A DNA stretch of 64,000 nucleotides from Diploptera punctata (lineage: Eukaryota; Arthropoda; Insecta; Blattodea; Blaberidae): assembly GCA_030220185.1 (NCBI GenBank), contig JASPKZ010003844.1, positions 2,864,501 to 2,928,500 of the forward strand, in the 5' to 3' direction. The notes beneath the pieces are model-generated. The model worked only from the letters and a program-made list of their open reading frames with translations, had not been told where the DNA came from and did not search any database. Position numbers and translations under genes: made by a program. Positions 32,215-47,984 of the stretch are shown here, piece by piece; positions within the stretch are counted from its first letter, which is position 1; every line of letters starts with the position of its first letter.

Positions 32215-32639
32215 ATCTTCTTCTTCCTTCCTTCCTTCCAAATATTAGGCCAAGGTCTGTTACGATCCTATAGAAAAATTTCCCTCCAGCGTTTCATAGG
32301 ACGGCCCAGAGATCTTCGTCCTCTTGGTATATAATTATAAACAGCTTCGGGGATCCGATTTGAACTCATTCTTTCAAGATGGTGTTTCCAATTTAGTTGG
32401 TACTGTTTAACATATTTCAAAATTGGCGTAGTCTTCAATTCTTTTAAGATATCGGTGTTCCTTTTCCGATCCCATCTGGTGTAACCCGCTGTTCTGCGCA
32501 TGAATCTCATTTCACAAGCCGTTATTCTGCTTTCATGTTGTCTTTTTTGTGTCCATGCTTCACTACCATTAGTCAACACTGGTCTAGCCAAAGTGTTACA
32601 TGAACGAATCTAGTGATTTTTTTTGTACAAGGGATGGTT

Positions 32640-32640
<1 letters not shown>
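32215..32640 (-). mobile_element. LINE fragment, third copy of the 23125 family
   Basis: Minus-strand protein LARPVLTNGSEAWTQKRQHE, MRRTAGYTRWDRKRN, WKHHLERMSSNRIPEAVYNY and RRSLGRPMKRW, nearly the same as in the IR1 arms but with its own substitutions (TN for TY; intact WKHH where the arms have a stop). It lies in the spacer between the arms. Followed by (TTA)n at 32640-32715. Confidence 0.75.
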
Positions 32641-32715
<75 letters not shown>

Positions 32716-33090
32716 CTTCTCAAAGGCTGATGTTCAAACATCGCCTGGCCAGCTCTCTATGCCTTGAATTATGTATCCTCTTGTAAGTTCAACATTTGAT
32801 GGAGCCTGAAACATTTATACATTTTCGACCATTGGTTCCCTACCGATACCACGACGGGACAAGTTTTTCTCCTTACGAAAAGAACGATTTTTTTCCCCCC
32901 GCACTTTAAGACTTTAAAGACGAAATAGTCCACGATAACCATATGACCATTATATTAATCCATATCATATTGGATTTATTTTGTGTGATATACTTTGTAG
33001 TATATGTTCGGTTGTCTCAGAGGTGGCTAGTCATTTATCGGGGATGTCCTTACATGTATTCTGGTCTATATTATATATTTAGTATCCACA

Positions 33091-34385
<1,295 letters not shown>

Positions 34386-34386
34386 A

Positions 34387-34513
34387 TGTTCTTGGTCTTC
34401 CTTTTCTGCTCCTTCTTTAAATTTTCCATGCATATACAGCCTTGGGTGATCTTCCATCCTGCATTCTTCTTACGTGTCCATACCGTTTTAGCCTTCTGTG
34501 TTTAATCTCATAA

Positions 34514-34574
<61 letters not shown>

Positions 34575-37500
34575 TTAATAATAATAAACTTAAAAGTGAT
34601 GCAACAATATTAAATGGATTGATTTAAGTTGTTTTGCATTATTAAAATTAGTAAATAATTGTTGCATTTCATTATCTCCACTTTTCAGCCTCAAGGTGGT
34701 CAGCGTTTCTGACTACTGTTCATAGGTACCAGGTTCGATTCCCGGTCAAATCATAGGACTTTTTCCTTAAAGGGAATTATTCCTCTGGTTGCCCAAGGTC
34801 TGGAATTGAGGTTAAGAACTCTCCTGGCGCTTCATTATCATTTATCACCCATAATATCATCGGGGTAACCTAACTCCATCTTCTAAGCGTCCCAACTTCA
34901 GAAGTGGGTTATAATTAAGCCAATGCCAGGAGAGAACACCAGAAATGTCGAAATGACAACCTGGGGCATTGAATATAAAAAATTGTTCAACAATCTTGAG
35001 AATAATATAATAATAATAATAATAGTAATAATAATACTTAATAGTACAGGCAATTATGATGATAATGAAGAAGTGGACATTTCTTGTAACAAAAAGTGGC
35101 CTGCGGTGACCACAGTTATCCCAGCTGTATGACGAAAACGCACCGTAACTCATATTGCAAAATGATATGCAAGATGTTTATGATAAATTATGCTTATATT
35201 AAGATAATTATTTGAATTATAAAGAAAACCGTTAAGTATAACTATAGTGGATATAAATTACATGCATATAGTATTACTGCTTTCTCTAAGGTCTAAGGGA
35301 TAGAAAAATTTAGTTTTTGGTTAAAAACAGAACGAACGGATAAAAAATACCCACCCCATTTACAGTCACTTAATAAATGTACGATACAGAGTGATGATAT
35401 ATGCCTAAGTTAGCAGATTTTAAATAGGAATTCATTAGAGTAAATATAATGAAAACTTTTTATACATTTGGGATTTGCATATTTCTCGAACAAATGTACA
35501 GAAATGTATTCGTGCATTCCGTTATGATATCTCAATTATTTTAACATCGTAGAGTTATATATATATATATATATATGTCACTTAAAATGGAACAACTTAT
35601 TCCTTTGAAAATGTTATATTCCACGGACGTTTTTGGTATAAATTTAATTAAGACAAAATAAAATAAACATTTACCTTTAACATCATATAATATATAGGAG
35701 TTATTACGTACTTTAATAGTGAAATACTAAAAATGAAAAACATTGTTCTGTTTCACGTCCTCTAGGGAGATATCTATAACATAAAAAGTAGACAAACATT
35801 TCCCATAATTATAAAATAATGCTTAAATAAACTTCTGTACATTTTTGTTCAGGAAAACCGATACATTTGTGACTCAAAATGTATTATTTGATTATGTATA
35901 CTTCAAGCAATTTGAATTTAAAATACGCGCAATTCTATTTCCACTGGATATAGTTTTTTATGCTCCCATATAGCAGTAATATATAGTAGACCAGGAATTT
36001 CAAATAAATAAAGGATTAATAATGACGTTCCGATGCATTCTCGTCTTTATTACGTTCCTCTGTCGGCTGACCTGGAATCAACGTGATGCAACGCAATACC
36101 GACAACACCCTCCTTTAGAATTCAGTTCGCAAACTTCCCACTTTTATAGGTTTCATATTATAACCAAAAAAAATAGTTTTACAATTAAAGCTTCACGTGT
36201 ACTCTATCTATTTAGGTCTCAATTAAATCAGCCCTTAATATAACGATCAGCCTTATAATATTCTATTTTATTCTCGAGATTGTATAATAAGCAAATTACA
36301 TTCCTCTCTATATTTCCATGCACTTTCAACCAAGCCGCTTTTTTTTTCATTTTCCTGACTACTCATTGCATCCATGTTAGTTCTGGTCTTCCTCTCTTTC
36401 TTCTCCCTTTTTGGGTTCTATTTATAGATATTCTTCGGTAAACTGTCATTCATCTTCCTTTTCATATGTTCAAACCGTTTTAATTTTGATGTTTTGATAA
36501 TTTTTCTATGGATCCTTGAAATTTAATCTTTTTTCTTAAAACATTATTTCTAACTTTCTCTCCACTTAGCATACTTGTTATGAAATGTATATGTTGTTCT
36601 CGATTTTAAATGCAATGTTTCTGAGCTACATTTTTTTTAAATGCCCCAGGTTTGTCTTTCGACATTCCTGGTTTCTCTCCTGGCATGGCGTACTTGTAAC
36701 CCACTTCTGAGATTGGGGCGCCTGGAAGGCGGGGTTACGTTGCCCCGATGATATGATGGGTGATGATGATGATAATGGTGCGCCAGGAGAGTCCCTAATC
36801 CTATGCTTAACCTAAGATGAATATGAATGATGATGATTGCGATGACCATATGATTTCGGGGACCGTTTGGGCCTTAAAGTTTTCCTGACATTTGTCTTAC
36901 AGGTGAGGAAAAACCCCGATAAAAACCTCATCCAGAAAAACTGTCCCGACCGGGGATCGAACCCGGGCCCGCTGCATGACAAGGCAGCACGCTACCTCGA
37001 GACCACAGCGGTGGACTCTGAGCCACATGTTAATAACTTTTTATTTACTTTTTTTTTCTGTATACTTCTTCCTCTAGACATGAAAGCAGGCAGCTAGTTG
37101 CGTGTTCATTCACTTCAGGTTGGTAACGTCCTTCCATTGTAGTTGTGGTCTTCCTAAATGCATTTTCTGCTGAGGTGTCCGGTCACGTAATTTCTTCACT
37201 AATCTACTGTTCTCTATTCTAACTATGTGATAGTTCCAATTTAGTCTTCTATCATTTATCCAAAGGTTTATAGGTTCAGTTTTCACATTCTCCTCTTATA
37301 ACAGAACTGTGAATTTTGTCTCTCAGCGATTTTCCTCAGATTCTCTTTAAAACTTTCATTTCGGTTGTTTCATTATACTGTTTTGTTTTTTGAGTTTCTG
37401 TTCGGCATTCGCAACCATATGTTAGAACTGGTCTTATGACAGATTTGTAAATTCTTACATTTGTTTCTACGTATTCTTGCATTTTTATTTTCCAAAAAGT

Positions 37501-40500
37501 ATTATATAAATATCCAAGTATTTTATTCGCATTATTTGCTTGATGGAGAATTCCATATGTTGCTGCTATTAATTTCTATTCCTAAATATTCTAATTTGAT
37601 GACCTGTTCTATACTTTCCCTTCTATTTCTAATTGCATCCTACCATTATAAATGTTCATGTATGTTTTTTCGTAATATATTTAACCCATAACATGCTTTT
37701 ATAGAGGATCAAAATCTACAACTTTGAGGGAGGAGACTTGTAATTAAAGAGATTAAATACGCCTAATATAAGAGTTATCGAAGGACCCTTTTATGAGGCA
37801 AAGATCAATTTTCTTGCATTTTAAAATATATTTAACAATTGAGTAAACAACCAGAACAAGGTTTGTAACTCTTCATTTTTTTCTCCAGGTTGAGTTTAAC
37901 ACGGAAAATGTTATTAACGGTACGTGGGACTTTTTTATTTTCGTAAAAATCAACTTTGGGAAAAATAATATATTCTGGGCAGCAAATCAACTGTGTAAAT
38001 AAGGATAAGGAATAATTTTAATAAGTATGATGGTTGATGTTGTAGCGAACAGGGACCTTCTGAAGATGGAACGGATGTTCTGAAAGGCCTACAGGCATAA
38101 AGAATACATATTTTATAAGTTGAGGACGACGGATCTTACCTAAGAAGATATATTTTAACTTATTTTATTTTATGACTCTCCACCTCAACGGTTTTAACAA
38201 TGAAATTTATTAGTATTGATACTGTTCTAGATTTTAATACTCATACTTCTGTGCCGTATGCCATTGTACTAATCATTGTATTAAAAACGTTTGTTTTTGA
38301 ACTTATATTCTTATCTCATAACCAGGGAGCGGGGTTTGAGTAAGTAAACATATGCTTCATATTAGCTGCCACACGGAGTGTGTACTGCGCAGGACACGTT
38401 ATTCTACAACAGAGTGTTTTCTTTTAGCGACTGTTTCATTTATTCGCTGCATACAGAGTAGTAAAGAACTGTGCATTTCGGAAGTATATTATTGTACATT
38501 GCAATAACTATAATCAGGACGTATGAGAGAAAATTTCTTACATTAAACCCTTATTCAAAATGAAGTAGTTTTATTGCACACTACAAATAACTAAACATAC
38601 GATTGTTTGCTTCCTTCTATAATTCTTTATCCTGGTGTAATTGTTTTTGAAGCAGTGTATAATGCCTTCCACTGAACATCATTTGTTTATACTGAACACT
38701 GCAAGGTCACAGGTGCGTCCTCCCTCCTTATAGTCCGCGCATTCTTACTTCACTGTATGCTAACTAGAACCCCGCTCCCTGCTCATAAAACACCATTTAA
38801 TTTTGACATGGCAGATTTGCCTTTATTTATTCTCTCATCAATTTTTTAAATTAAAAATAAAACAAAATTTAATCTAGTTGAGGACGACGGCACAGTATAA
38901 GTGAAAAGGTTATAAAATTTGTTAAAGTTCCAGATATCTTCATTATCATAAGTAATGCCACGAGTGATTTCCAAATTATCGATAAATTCACGATTCGAGG
39001 AGTGAATTTATCTAGAGAATTTGGAAATCAAGAGTGGCATTTGTTAGGACTATTTAACGAATAAAATTAAGCTGTTTACTCACAAATCATTGTTTAACTA
39101 TAGTTATTTTAAAACATGTATGTATTTAATGTAAACGGTGATGTTTGAAAACAAATAAGAAATGTGAGGTTATGTTCATTCACTGCAGCTAGATCATATT
39201 ATTTATTGCCAAATAAGATCGCAATATTGTAAGAATGTACCCAAGTGGAGAAATAATGAAACACATCAAACTATATATCATAATCAACATTACGGGTTAT
39301 TCATTTATTTTTTTAGTAAACAACTCAGTAAAATCAAGGAATCTTTTCATTATTTGCTGTATTCAATGTATTTGTTGGAGGAAAATAATGCTTTGACCTG
39401 TTCAGAACATTAAAAAGGAGGAACTTTCTTTATCACAAGAGCAGGAGCTGATAAAGAGAAATCGATAAAGAGCGAGGTGAAACACGACTGTCATTGGTTG
39501 TAAAACAAAATTCATTGAAACGTGATTGGTCATTGACTAGCATTTGTGGCATGAGTTAAATAATCCTTGTAAAGTTTTATTTTTAAGGGGGGTAGAATTT
39601 AAGTTGGAATATATCTGGTTTGCAATTGCACCTGACAGGTAACTATTATAATATTTTCTTTTGTAACTATTTACCTCAACGGAATTTTATTATGGATTTT
39701 ATTAGCATTGACTAATTTAATATATAACAACTGCACTGAGGAATTTACAAACATATAACACAGAGAATATTTTTGTTGTGTTTACAAGTTTAACAATTGA
39801 CATTAGGTATCTTCTTCTTCTTCCTTCCAAGTATTAAGCCAAGGCCTGTTACGATCCTATAGAAAATTTTCCCTCCAGCGTTTCATAGGACGGGCCCAGT
39901 GATCTTCATCCTCTTGGTATATAATTATAAACAGCTTTGGGGATCCGATTTGAACTCATTCTTTCAAGATGGTGTTTTCAATTTAGTTGGTACTGTTTAA
40001 TATATTCCAAAATTGGCGTAGTCTTCAATTCTTTTAAGATATCGGTGTTCCTTTTCCGATCCCATCTGGTGTAACCCGCTGTTCTGCGCATGAATCTCAT
40101 TTCACAAGCCGTTATTCTGCTTTCATGTTGTCTTTTTAGTGTCCATGCTTCACTACCATAGGTCAACACTGGTCTAGCCAAAGTGTTATATAAACGTAAT
40201 CTGGTGTTTTTTTTGTACAAGGGATGGTTTCATAACTTGATTAATAATTCCTAAACTTTTATTATAACTAGTAACTTTTTCAGGGATATCCTTTTCATCC
40301 CAGATAGAGAGATAATATCCAAGATATTTAAATTGATTAGATCTCTCTAAAATTTTATTCTGGAGACAGATTTTACTTTGTATGGGGTCCTTCCCATGAA
40401 ATGCCATAATTTTAGTTTTGTTAATTGATATTTCCATATTAAATTTGGCACCTATTTTTTGTAAATTATAAATTGATCGTTGCAAATCATTTTCGGAAAC

Positions 40501-41083
40501 ATTAGGTATACCAAATAATATGTAGCGTATACAGAGAACAGGCAGAAAGCAAAAAACAGATAATATCTAAAAATGAACGTTAATGATATAAAATTCTAAT
40601 GTCAGAGGTAACGAAGCTTAAAATACAAAAATATATTTCTCTCGTTAATTAAAAATTCTGTCAAGGAATTTCATATACGTTAAATAAAATATCACTAAAT
40701 ATAGCAGGTATAAATCCCGTTTACGACGAATTTCAAGATTATCGGTCTTTATGATTTCAGGGTAGCGCGTACCCCTAGAGATTCTAGGTTCACGGATTCA
40801 GTTTCAACTAAGATGAATTGAATTTTCAGAGTTAAAAAAGTCAAGTTTGCAGTTACATTCGGAAGGGGAAGTTAACCTTCCGAGCGATTGATCTCGAATC
40901 TCAGAGACCCTAGATCACGAATGCGCAAACTACCGCCCTCCATCACTTTCTATCCGTCCCCAGTAGACCTATAGCATTTAAATACATTAAAATATGCTAA
41001 GGGTAGACTACAATATTAGTCTACCAGTAATGAAACAAGAACTTGTGAAATATATTACAAAGGCTTAAAAATAAAAGTAGCAA

Positions 41084-41123
<40 letters not shown>

Positions 41124-41695
41124 GATATATAGATAGATCATTGGTTAACTAATGTCTTTGACATCGTACGATACCTAATAGCCAATATTATCGGTCCATC
41201 CAGTCTCTTGGTTGTAGGTGTTCCTCCTTCATGTATAAATATTTTCCCTGACTCCAGGAGGTTTTAGATCTTCTTCTGCCTCGTATTCCCTCAGGTTTCC
41301 ATTCCAAAAACACATTTTGGTAGCCGATCTTCCATTCACTGGACATGTCGTACCAACTTAATTGCTGAGTTTTAATATAATCTAAAATAGTGTCTTCAAT
41401 CTTCATTTTCTATCTTATAACTCAGTTCCTATTTTTTTGTCTTCATGAAATGCTTGCTGCCCTTGGTATAAAATCCATTTCCGTTGCCAAAAGATACTTA
41501 TTTATTTTTGTTGTTAATGACCAAAGTTCTGCTCCATAAGTAATGATGATTTTAACAATTGTATGCTATACATTCATTTTATTTTTATTACTTATATTTT
41601 TTATCCCACAATATTTCATTGAGGCAAGCAATTGCAAATTTTCCTTTCTTATTTCTATTTCCTCTTCATAACTTTCATAATAATAATAATATATA

Positions 41696-41728
<33 letters not shown>

Positions 41729-43404
41729 CCACAACAGCTATAAATCATTTTTAAACATCTTACCTCATATTTTATGTTTCTTCAAACACGGGAACTAGTT
41801 TTCGAGAGAAGGATCTCTCTCATTTTCACAACCGACATTATGACTACAAATCAACACCAGATGGCAACGTTACTGATGGAGATTCCAACAAAATCCGGTA
41901 GTCATAATGTCGGTTGAAAATGAGAGAGATCCTTCTCTCGAAACTAGTTCCCGTGTTTGAAGAAACATAAAATAAGAGGTAAGATGTTAAAAAATTGACT
42001 CATTAATTTACGAATTAAGAACCTCATAATGTTATTTCCCATATTTAACTATGAAGCTATAATAGGGCCTATGGCCCGTGCCACCTTGATGTTTCTTCCA
42101 TTTGACCCTCGAGTTTGTGCGGCTCTCCACTAGATGTATTACATGTTTAAAAAAATCTCTCGGATATTAGAAGCATTACTTAGCAAATTTTCATAGAAGC
42201 TTATCCCTTAGCATCTCGATTAACTTCGTAGTAGAAATAACTTATGCAATGTTAAATCCACTGAGCAAAGAAAATAAATGTAAATCCATTTATAGCGTGT
42301 CTATAATGCTTTATCATTCCCAAAGCATATTCTATTAATATTTCGTCAATATTCCAGCAATAACTTTCTTATTCTACGTAAAACATGGTGCAGTAATTTT
42401 GTACAAGAATTGTCTTCATATTATGAAATTAAAGCATTCAATTACACTCGTTACTTAATAAATATGCTGCATATACAGATAATAATCAATTGTTATCTAA
42501 AACTCCTATGTAATAGTATATTACAATACGAGGTTGGGAAGTCGTATTTACAGAATCGAGGAAAATGTTTAAAAACCGAGCGATAGCGAGGTTTTTTATT
42601 TCCGAGATTCTGTAAAACACTTCACAAACGTGTGTTGTACATTATTTTTTGCGCGATGGTGTTTTCAAAATAATAAATAATAGTAAAAAAATAACATCTT
42701 TGTTGTGTTGCAATATTTACGTTCGTTATAAACAACTGATAAACGTTAACAGTATGGCCAAAGTTTATTAGTTGAAACAACAGGAGGCCTTGAGAACAAT
42801 TATTGATAACATGGCCGCAAGTACGTATTTATTGTTTCAAATAAAGTTCAGTTCATTTAAAATGCAGTGATTTGTTTCGTATAATGTATATTAATACTAC
42901 CTTTTGGATATTTTCTGAATATACATTGTACGTAGTATACATAAAGGGCAGTGGTTTTACTTCCCGCACGTGAGTTGTAATAAGTACGAGTAATATTACA
43001 GTATAGTTATTTAGGTTGACAACCCCGAAAAGTAGGAAGTTGAACTTTCAATCCTGGTCGCCATTGCTGGTAAGGACGACAAAACGCACTATCACGGAAA
43101 AACATATAATAGTTGAGTTGAGCATTTCTATTTAACGACTCTCTTTAACAGCTCAGGTCAATAGCGTCGCAATTCAAAGCTTGAAAGTAAAGTGACGACA
43201 TTTTTTTAAGCAGAGGCCTCTTACTTCACGATTGAGGTTCTTTTATATGTACTCATGGATCTACTTCCCTTCCGAAGGAAGTCATGATCTCAAAATATAT
43301 CGACACCGATCGGATTTGAATCGGGAACCTCGGAATCAGAAGCGAAAACGATAACTCGGATCGTTTAAAACATAATTTGTATTTCACATAAAGAATGAGA
43401 AAAC
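34387..43404. repeat. Right arm of giant inverted repeat 1 (about 9.0 kb)
   Basis: Mirror copy of 20207-29240. Examples of arm differences: an extra TGTG-type insertion near 42705, CGGGCCC versus CGGCC near 39895, extra T in a T-run near 40205, extra bases near 38420, and different (ATT)n lengths near 41690. The features inside (LINE fragments, SINEs, MITE) are the same as in the left arm in opposite orientation. Confidence 0.9.
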
Positions 43405-43628
43405 TGTGAACTTGATAACTCAACACCTTCGTCAGAGATTCATTTCTGTCAAGTTCATTTTCAGTATTAAATTAGTTTAAATTGTTTTCTTAGATTTAAG
43501 ATTAATATCTAGAAGAAGCGACTGGGCACTAATTATAATATGGTTCTCCTTTCAATAAATAATACATTTGGAACGAAGTATCAACCGAAGTCCAGTCTGT
43601 ATATTTTAAGCTTATGCAATGACGCTTT
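43405..43628. other. Unique A+T-rich DNA outside inverted repeat 1
   Basis: The right flank of the inverted repeat is unrelated to the left flank, which places the outer boundary at 43404. No feature was recognised. Confidence 0.4.
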
Positions 43629-44215
43629 GAGTTTCTAATAATTGGCTACCGGTGCGTCATTTTTTAAATGAGTAAATGAGGTTATTTCACTTTTATCAGT
43701 TTGAGAGTAAAAATTAATTACATATAGCAAGATTTTTCTAGTACTTTTATTTCTTCTTCTATTTTTTGTGACTATTTTTGAGTTTCTAATAATTGACTAC
43801 GCCATTTTTAAAATGAGCAAATGAGAAGGTTATTTCACTTTTATTAGTTTGGGAGGAAAGATTAATTACTTATAGCAATATTTTTTCTACTTCTTTTATT
43901 TCTTCTTATTCTTCTTGTTGTTCCATTCTTTTGTGACTGTTTTTGAGTCTAATAATTGACTACGTCCTTTTTTCAAATGAGCAAATGAGAATGTTATTTC
44001 ACTTTTATCAGTTTGGGAGGAAAAATTAATTACTTATGGCAACATTTTTTCTACTTCTTATTCTTCTATTCTTTTCTAGTTTGATGAATTTTTGTGACTG
44101 TTTTTGAGTTTCTAATAATTAACTAGGTCATTTTTCAAAAGAAGAGATTATTTCAATTTTATAAGTTTGGGAGGAAAATTAATTACTTAGAGCAACATTT
44201 TTTCTACTTACTTAT
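43629..44215. repeat. Tandem repeat, four diverged copies of a 150-165 bp unit
   Basis: Copies start at 43629, 43780, 43945 and 44106 with GAGTTTCTAATAATT. Each continues through TCATTTTT-AAA-TGAG, TTATTTCACTTTTAT, AGTTTGGGAGGAAAA, TTAATTACTTA and a pyrimidine-rich TTCTACTTCTTATTTCTTC run. There is no coding content; divergence suggests an old array. Confidence 0.85.
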
Positions 44216-45535
44216 TTATTTTTCTCCTATTATTTTCATAGTTTAACGAATATGTAAGCATCCTGGCTCCCTTTAACACAATAACCCATGTTTTCTTATC
44301 TTAATGCTTTCATTCTCCATATTTTTAATCCTCAACAGTATCAAGTCTTCCATAACATTATCCAACTATCTTCACTTTGGTATTCCAGATGTTTTCTTTC
44401 CCTCAAGCTTTTGTTTCCACGTTTTTCTCGCTTTTCTTTAATCATGCACCTTCAACAAACAATCTCATTACATTGTTCAGGTAATTTGATAACTTCAACC
44501 AAACCCACGTTTCTAACGTCCCGATTCGTTATAATCCTTAATTATCATTAAATTGTTACTCTTCTTTCTTAAAATCATACATCCATACATCCATCCCCAA
44601 ATTTCTTCTTGAGAAACAGTCCACACATCACAGTCAAACATTATTTTTTTTATCCAACAGGTTTAAATATATAGAACATCTTCTGTGCCCAATATTAAGT
44701 TTTAATTATCTTCCTCCATTCATTAAAATTTTAAGAATTATAAAACAGACCTGATATCTCAGTCGTCCTCAATAATTTGCAGTGTTGTTTTACAGGAGGT
44801 CTTTCGATAACGTAATTATCATCTTCTGCTTTCATTTTGGTACTGACTGTTGTTGGTAATTATTTTATACAGGGGGTTTATATTGCTCGGTGCGTTTTCA
44901 TGAATGAATTGCGGTCTAATTTTGACCGCTGGGAGACCACTAGTTATTGATTAAAATACTAGCATAAATTCGACATATATATTTTGTAAATACATTTTTT
45001 ACATGTGTATTATTAATGAAAATTGCCTCAGAGTCGTTAATTTTAATGTTAATATAGCAAACTTTCCCGCGTATAAATATTTATATTTATCTTGGAGTTT
45101 GTATATTTCATCATATTAAATATAATGATATTTGCGAATACAATGTTATTATGCATCACAACTCATTAATACTAATATTTGCAATAGAAAATATTTCATT
45201 TAATTTTGAATTACGAATACGGCAGATACGTGGGCAATTGTAATTACTGTAAATCAATTTTATTTATTCTGTAGCTAATAAAATTCAACGAGCGAGCTGA
45301 ACCCATGGTAATGTATGCCGATACGCATTCAATCACCGCACCGGGGCAACCAAAATGTATATAAGCTTTTCAAAGTACTTCCACTGTCCTTGTGATGATT
45401 GCTGAGTTGGAATTCTCTATTTATCTTGTCTAAGAGGCAGTTCCCAATGTTTTTATCACATTATAGTATCCTATAGTGATGGTTTGTAGATTCCAATGTT
45501 ACGTTGAGGAAAAAGTAAATAAAGTAACAGTACTT
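44216..45535. other. A+T-rich DNA without recognised genes
   Basis: 44280-44650 is rich in CTTC/TTTCC and could be an eroded antisense LINE tail, but I cannot support a specific call. 44880-45540 shows no repeat or coding signal I recognise. Confidence 0.35.
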
Positions 45536-46470
45536 CAGTTTCTGTACAGAGTATCAAGTCTGTTTATTACACGCTTTATATTAGCTTGACCTGTATCTAT
45601 CTATGTAACGGAATCTTTCAACGCGATTTTCGCCCACTTAAAATTATTGGATCGACTTGAAACTTTGTATACTTGTAAAGGACCCGCGACAATACAGTAA
45701 TTTCATTTTTTGTTCTAAAATCCTGGCCAGAATCGTCGGAAAAGCAAAAAACGTGTCTTTGTATCTATGTAACGGAATCATTGAACACATTGAACATTGG
45801 ATCGACTTGAAACTTTGTATACTTGTAAAGGACCTGTGACAATAAAATAATTTCATATTTATTTTCTAAAATCCTTTACAGAATCATCAGAAAATAAATA
45901 ATAGTTTTAAAAAACTAAAAGAACACGCTTTATTAGAAAACTAAAAAATGAAAAATAATTTTAATTTCCAATACGCTTGGGATAAAATAAAGTGGTCAAC
46001 AAAAAAATCATCTCCAACACATATAGAATAAAATTAGAGTTATCAACAAAAAGAAAATAATTTTACCATCAAAAGCGTGGGGTGCTCTACATCAATTAAT
46101 ATATTTGATAATAAACAGATATTGGAAAAGTAAGCTCTCTAAGAAGAAAATGTAAAAATCATAAAAATCACCCCACGCTTTTGATGGTAAAATTATTTTC
46201 TTTTTGTTGATAACTTTAATTTTATTCTATATGTGTTGGAGATGATTTTTTGTTGACCACTTTATTTTATCCCAAGCGTATTGGAAATTAAAATTATTTT
46301 TAATTTTTTAGTTTTCTAATAAAGCGTGTTCTTTTAGTTTTTTAAAACTATTATTTATTTGTTATTTTTTAGTTTTAATATTTTACAGAATAAGATAAAA
46401 ATGTAAATATCTTTAAATTCGATACTATTGTAGTATGAGCTAAAAGTAATACTCTTCTATAAAAAAACCC

Positions 46471-46560
46471 TCCCAGCCGGATTTGAACCAGCGACGCATG
46501 GATTACTGAAATTATATACCACTAAGAGTCCACTGCTCTACCAACTGAGCTCTTACAACG
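46471..46560 (-). tRNA. tRNA-Tyr-like pseudogene with intron-like insert
   Basis: D arm GCTCAGTTGGTAGAGC and T arm GCTGGTTCAAATCCGGC match eukaryotic tRNA-Tyr closely, including the 'ATCCATGCGTCGC' segment and an intron-like GTGGTATATAATTTCAGTA after the anticodon position. The anticodon region reads ACTCTTAG where tRNA-Tyr has ACTGTAG, and the 5' and 3' acceptor halves do not pair. Not a working gene. Confidence 0.6.
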
Positions 46561-47344
46561 ATTGACTAAAAACTCGACAAGTCCACAACCGATTATACCA
46601 GTTTTCATTTTTTTGATTTTCGGATGATTCTGGCCAGGATTTTTGAAACAAAATATGAAATTATTGTATTGTCACGGGTTCTCTACACGTATACAAAGTT
46701 TCAAGTCGATCCAATGTTTCTAAGTGGGTGAAAATCACGTTGAAAGATTCCGTTACATTGATACAAAAACACTTTTTTTTATTTTCTGATGATTATGGCC
46801 AGGATTTTAGAAAATAAATATGAAATTATTGTATTGTCACGGGTCCTCTACAAGTATACAAAGTTTCAAGTCGATCCAATGATTTTAAGTGGGTGAAAAT
46901 CGCGTTGAAAGATTCCGTTACATTGATACAAAAACACCTTTTTTTCTGATGATTATGGCCAGGATTTTAGAAAATAAATATGAAATTATTGTATTGTCAC
47001 GGGTCCTCTACAAGTATACAAAGTTTCAAGACGATCCGATGATTTTAAGTGGGTGAAAATCGCGTTGAAGGATTCCGTTACGTAGATAGATAAGATAGAT
47101 AGATACAGGTCAAGCTAATATAAAGCGTGTAAAAAAGAGTCTTTGTACCTATGTAACGGAATCTTTGACCACGATTTTCACTCACTTAGAAACATTAGAT
47201 CGTCTTGAAACTTTGTATATTTGTAAAGGACCCGTGACAATACAATAATTTCATATTTTTTTCTAAACTCCTGCCCAGAATCATCAAAAAATCAAACAAA
47301 TGAAAACTGGTATAATAGATTGGGTACCTGTCGACTTTCTAGAC

Positions 47345-47440
47345 AATCGTTGTAAGAGCTCAGTTGGTAGAGTGGTGAACTCTAGTGGTATATAATTTCA
47401 GTAATCCTTAGGTCGCTGGTTCAAATCCGGCTGGGAGGAA
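47345..47440 (+). tRNA. tRNA-Tyr-like pseudogene, CTA in anticodon position
   Basis: Same unit as 46471-46560 in opposite orientation. ATCCTTAGGTCGCTGGTTCA is the classic tRNA-Tyr 3' half. The anticodon segment reads ACTCTAG, so GTA has become CTA (would read UAG), and the intron-like insert is kept. The acceptor halves again do not pair. Confidence 0.6.
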
Positions 47441-47984
47441 TTTTTTTAGGAGAGTATTACTTTTAGCTCATACTACAATAATATCAAATTTAAAGATATT
47501 TACATTTTTATCTCATTCTGGAAAATATTAAAACTAAAAAAATACAAAATAAATAATAGTTTTAAAAAACTAAAACAATACGCTTTATTACAAATCCGAA
47601 CTAAAAAATTAAAAATAATTTTAATTTCCAGCACGCTTGGGATACAATTAAAGTGGTCAACAAAAAAATCATATCCAACACATCTAGAATAAAACTAGAG
47701 TTATCAACAAAAAAAATAATAATTTTACCATCAAAAAGCGTGGAGTGGTTTTTATGATTTTTACATTTTCTTCTTAGAGACTTTACGTTTACCAATATCT
47801 GTTTATTATCAAATATATTAATTGATATAGAGCACCCCACGCTTTTGATGGTAAAATTATTTTTTTTGTTGATAACTCTAGTTTTATCCCAAGCATGTTG
47901 GAAATTAAAATTATTTTTCATTTTTAAGTTCGGTTTTCTAATAAAGCGTGTTGTTTTAGTTTTTTAACTATTATTTATTTTTTT

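Noticed and set aside
45644..45856. ORFs within the foldback element
   Set aside because: They span the tandem copies of end repeat A in either strand, repeat the same peptide, and match no family.
47345..47440. Functional amber-suppressor tRNA-Tyr
   Set aside because: The 5' and 3' acceptor halves cannot pair, and the unit is embedded in a repeated palindromic element.
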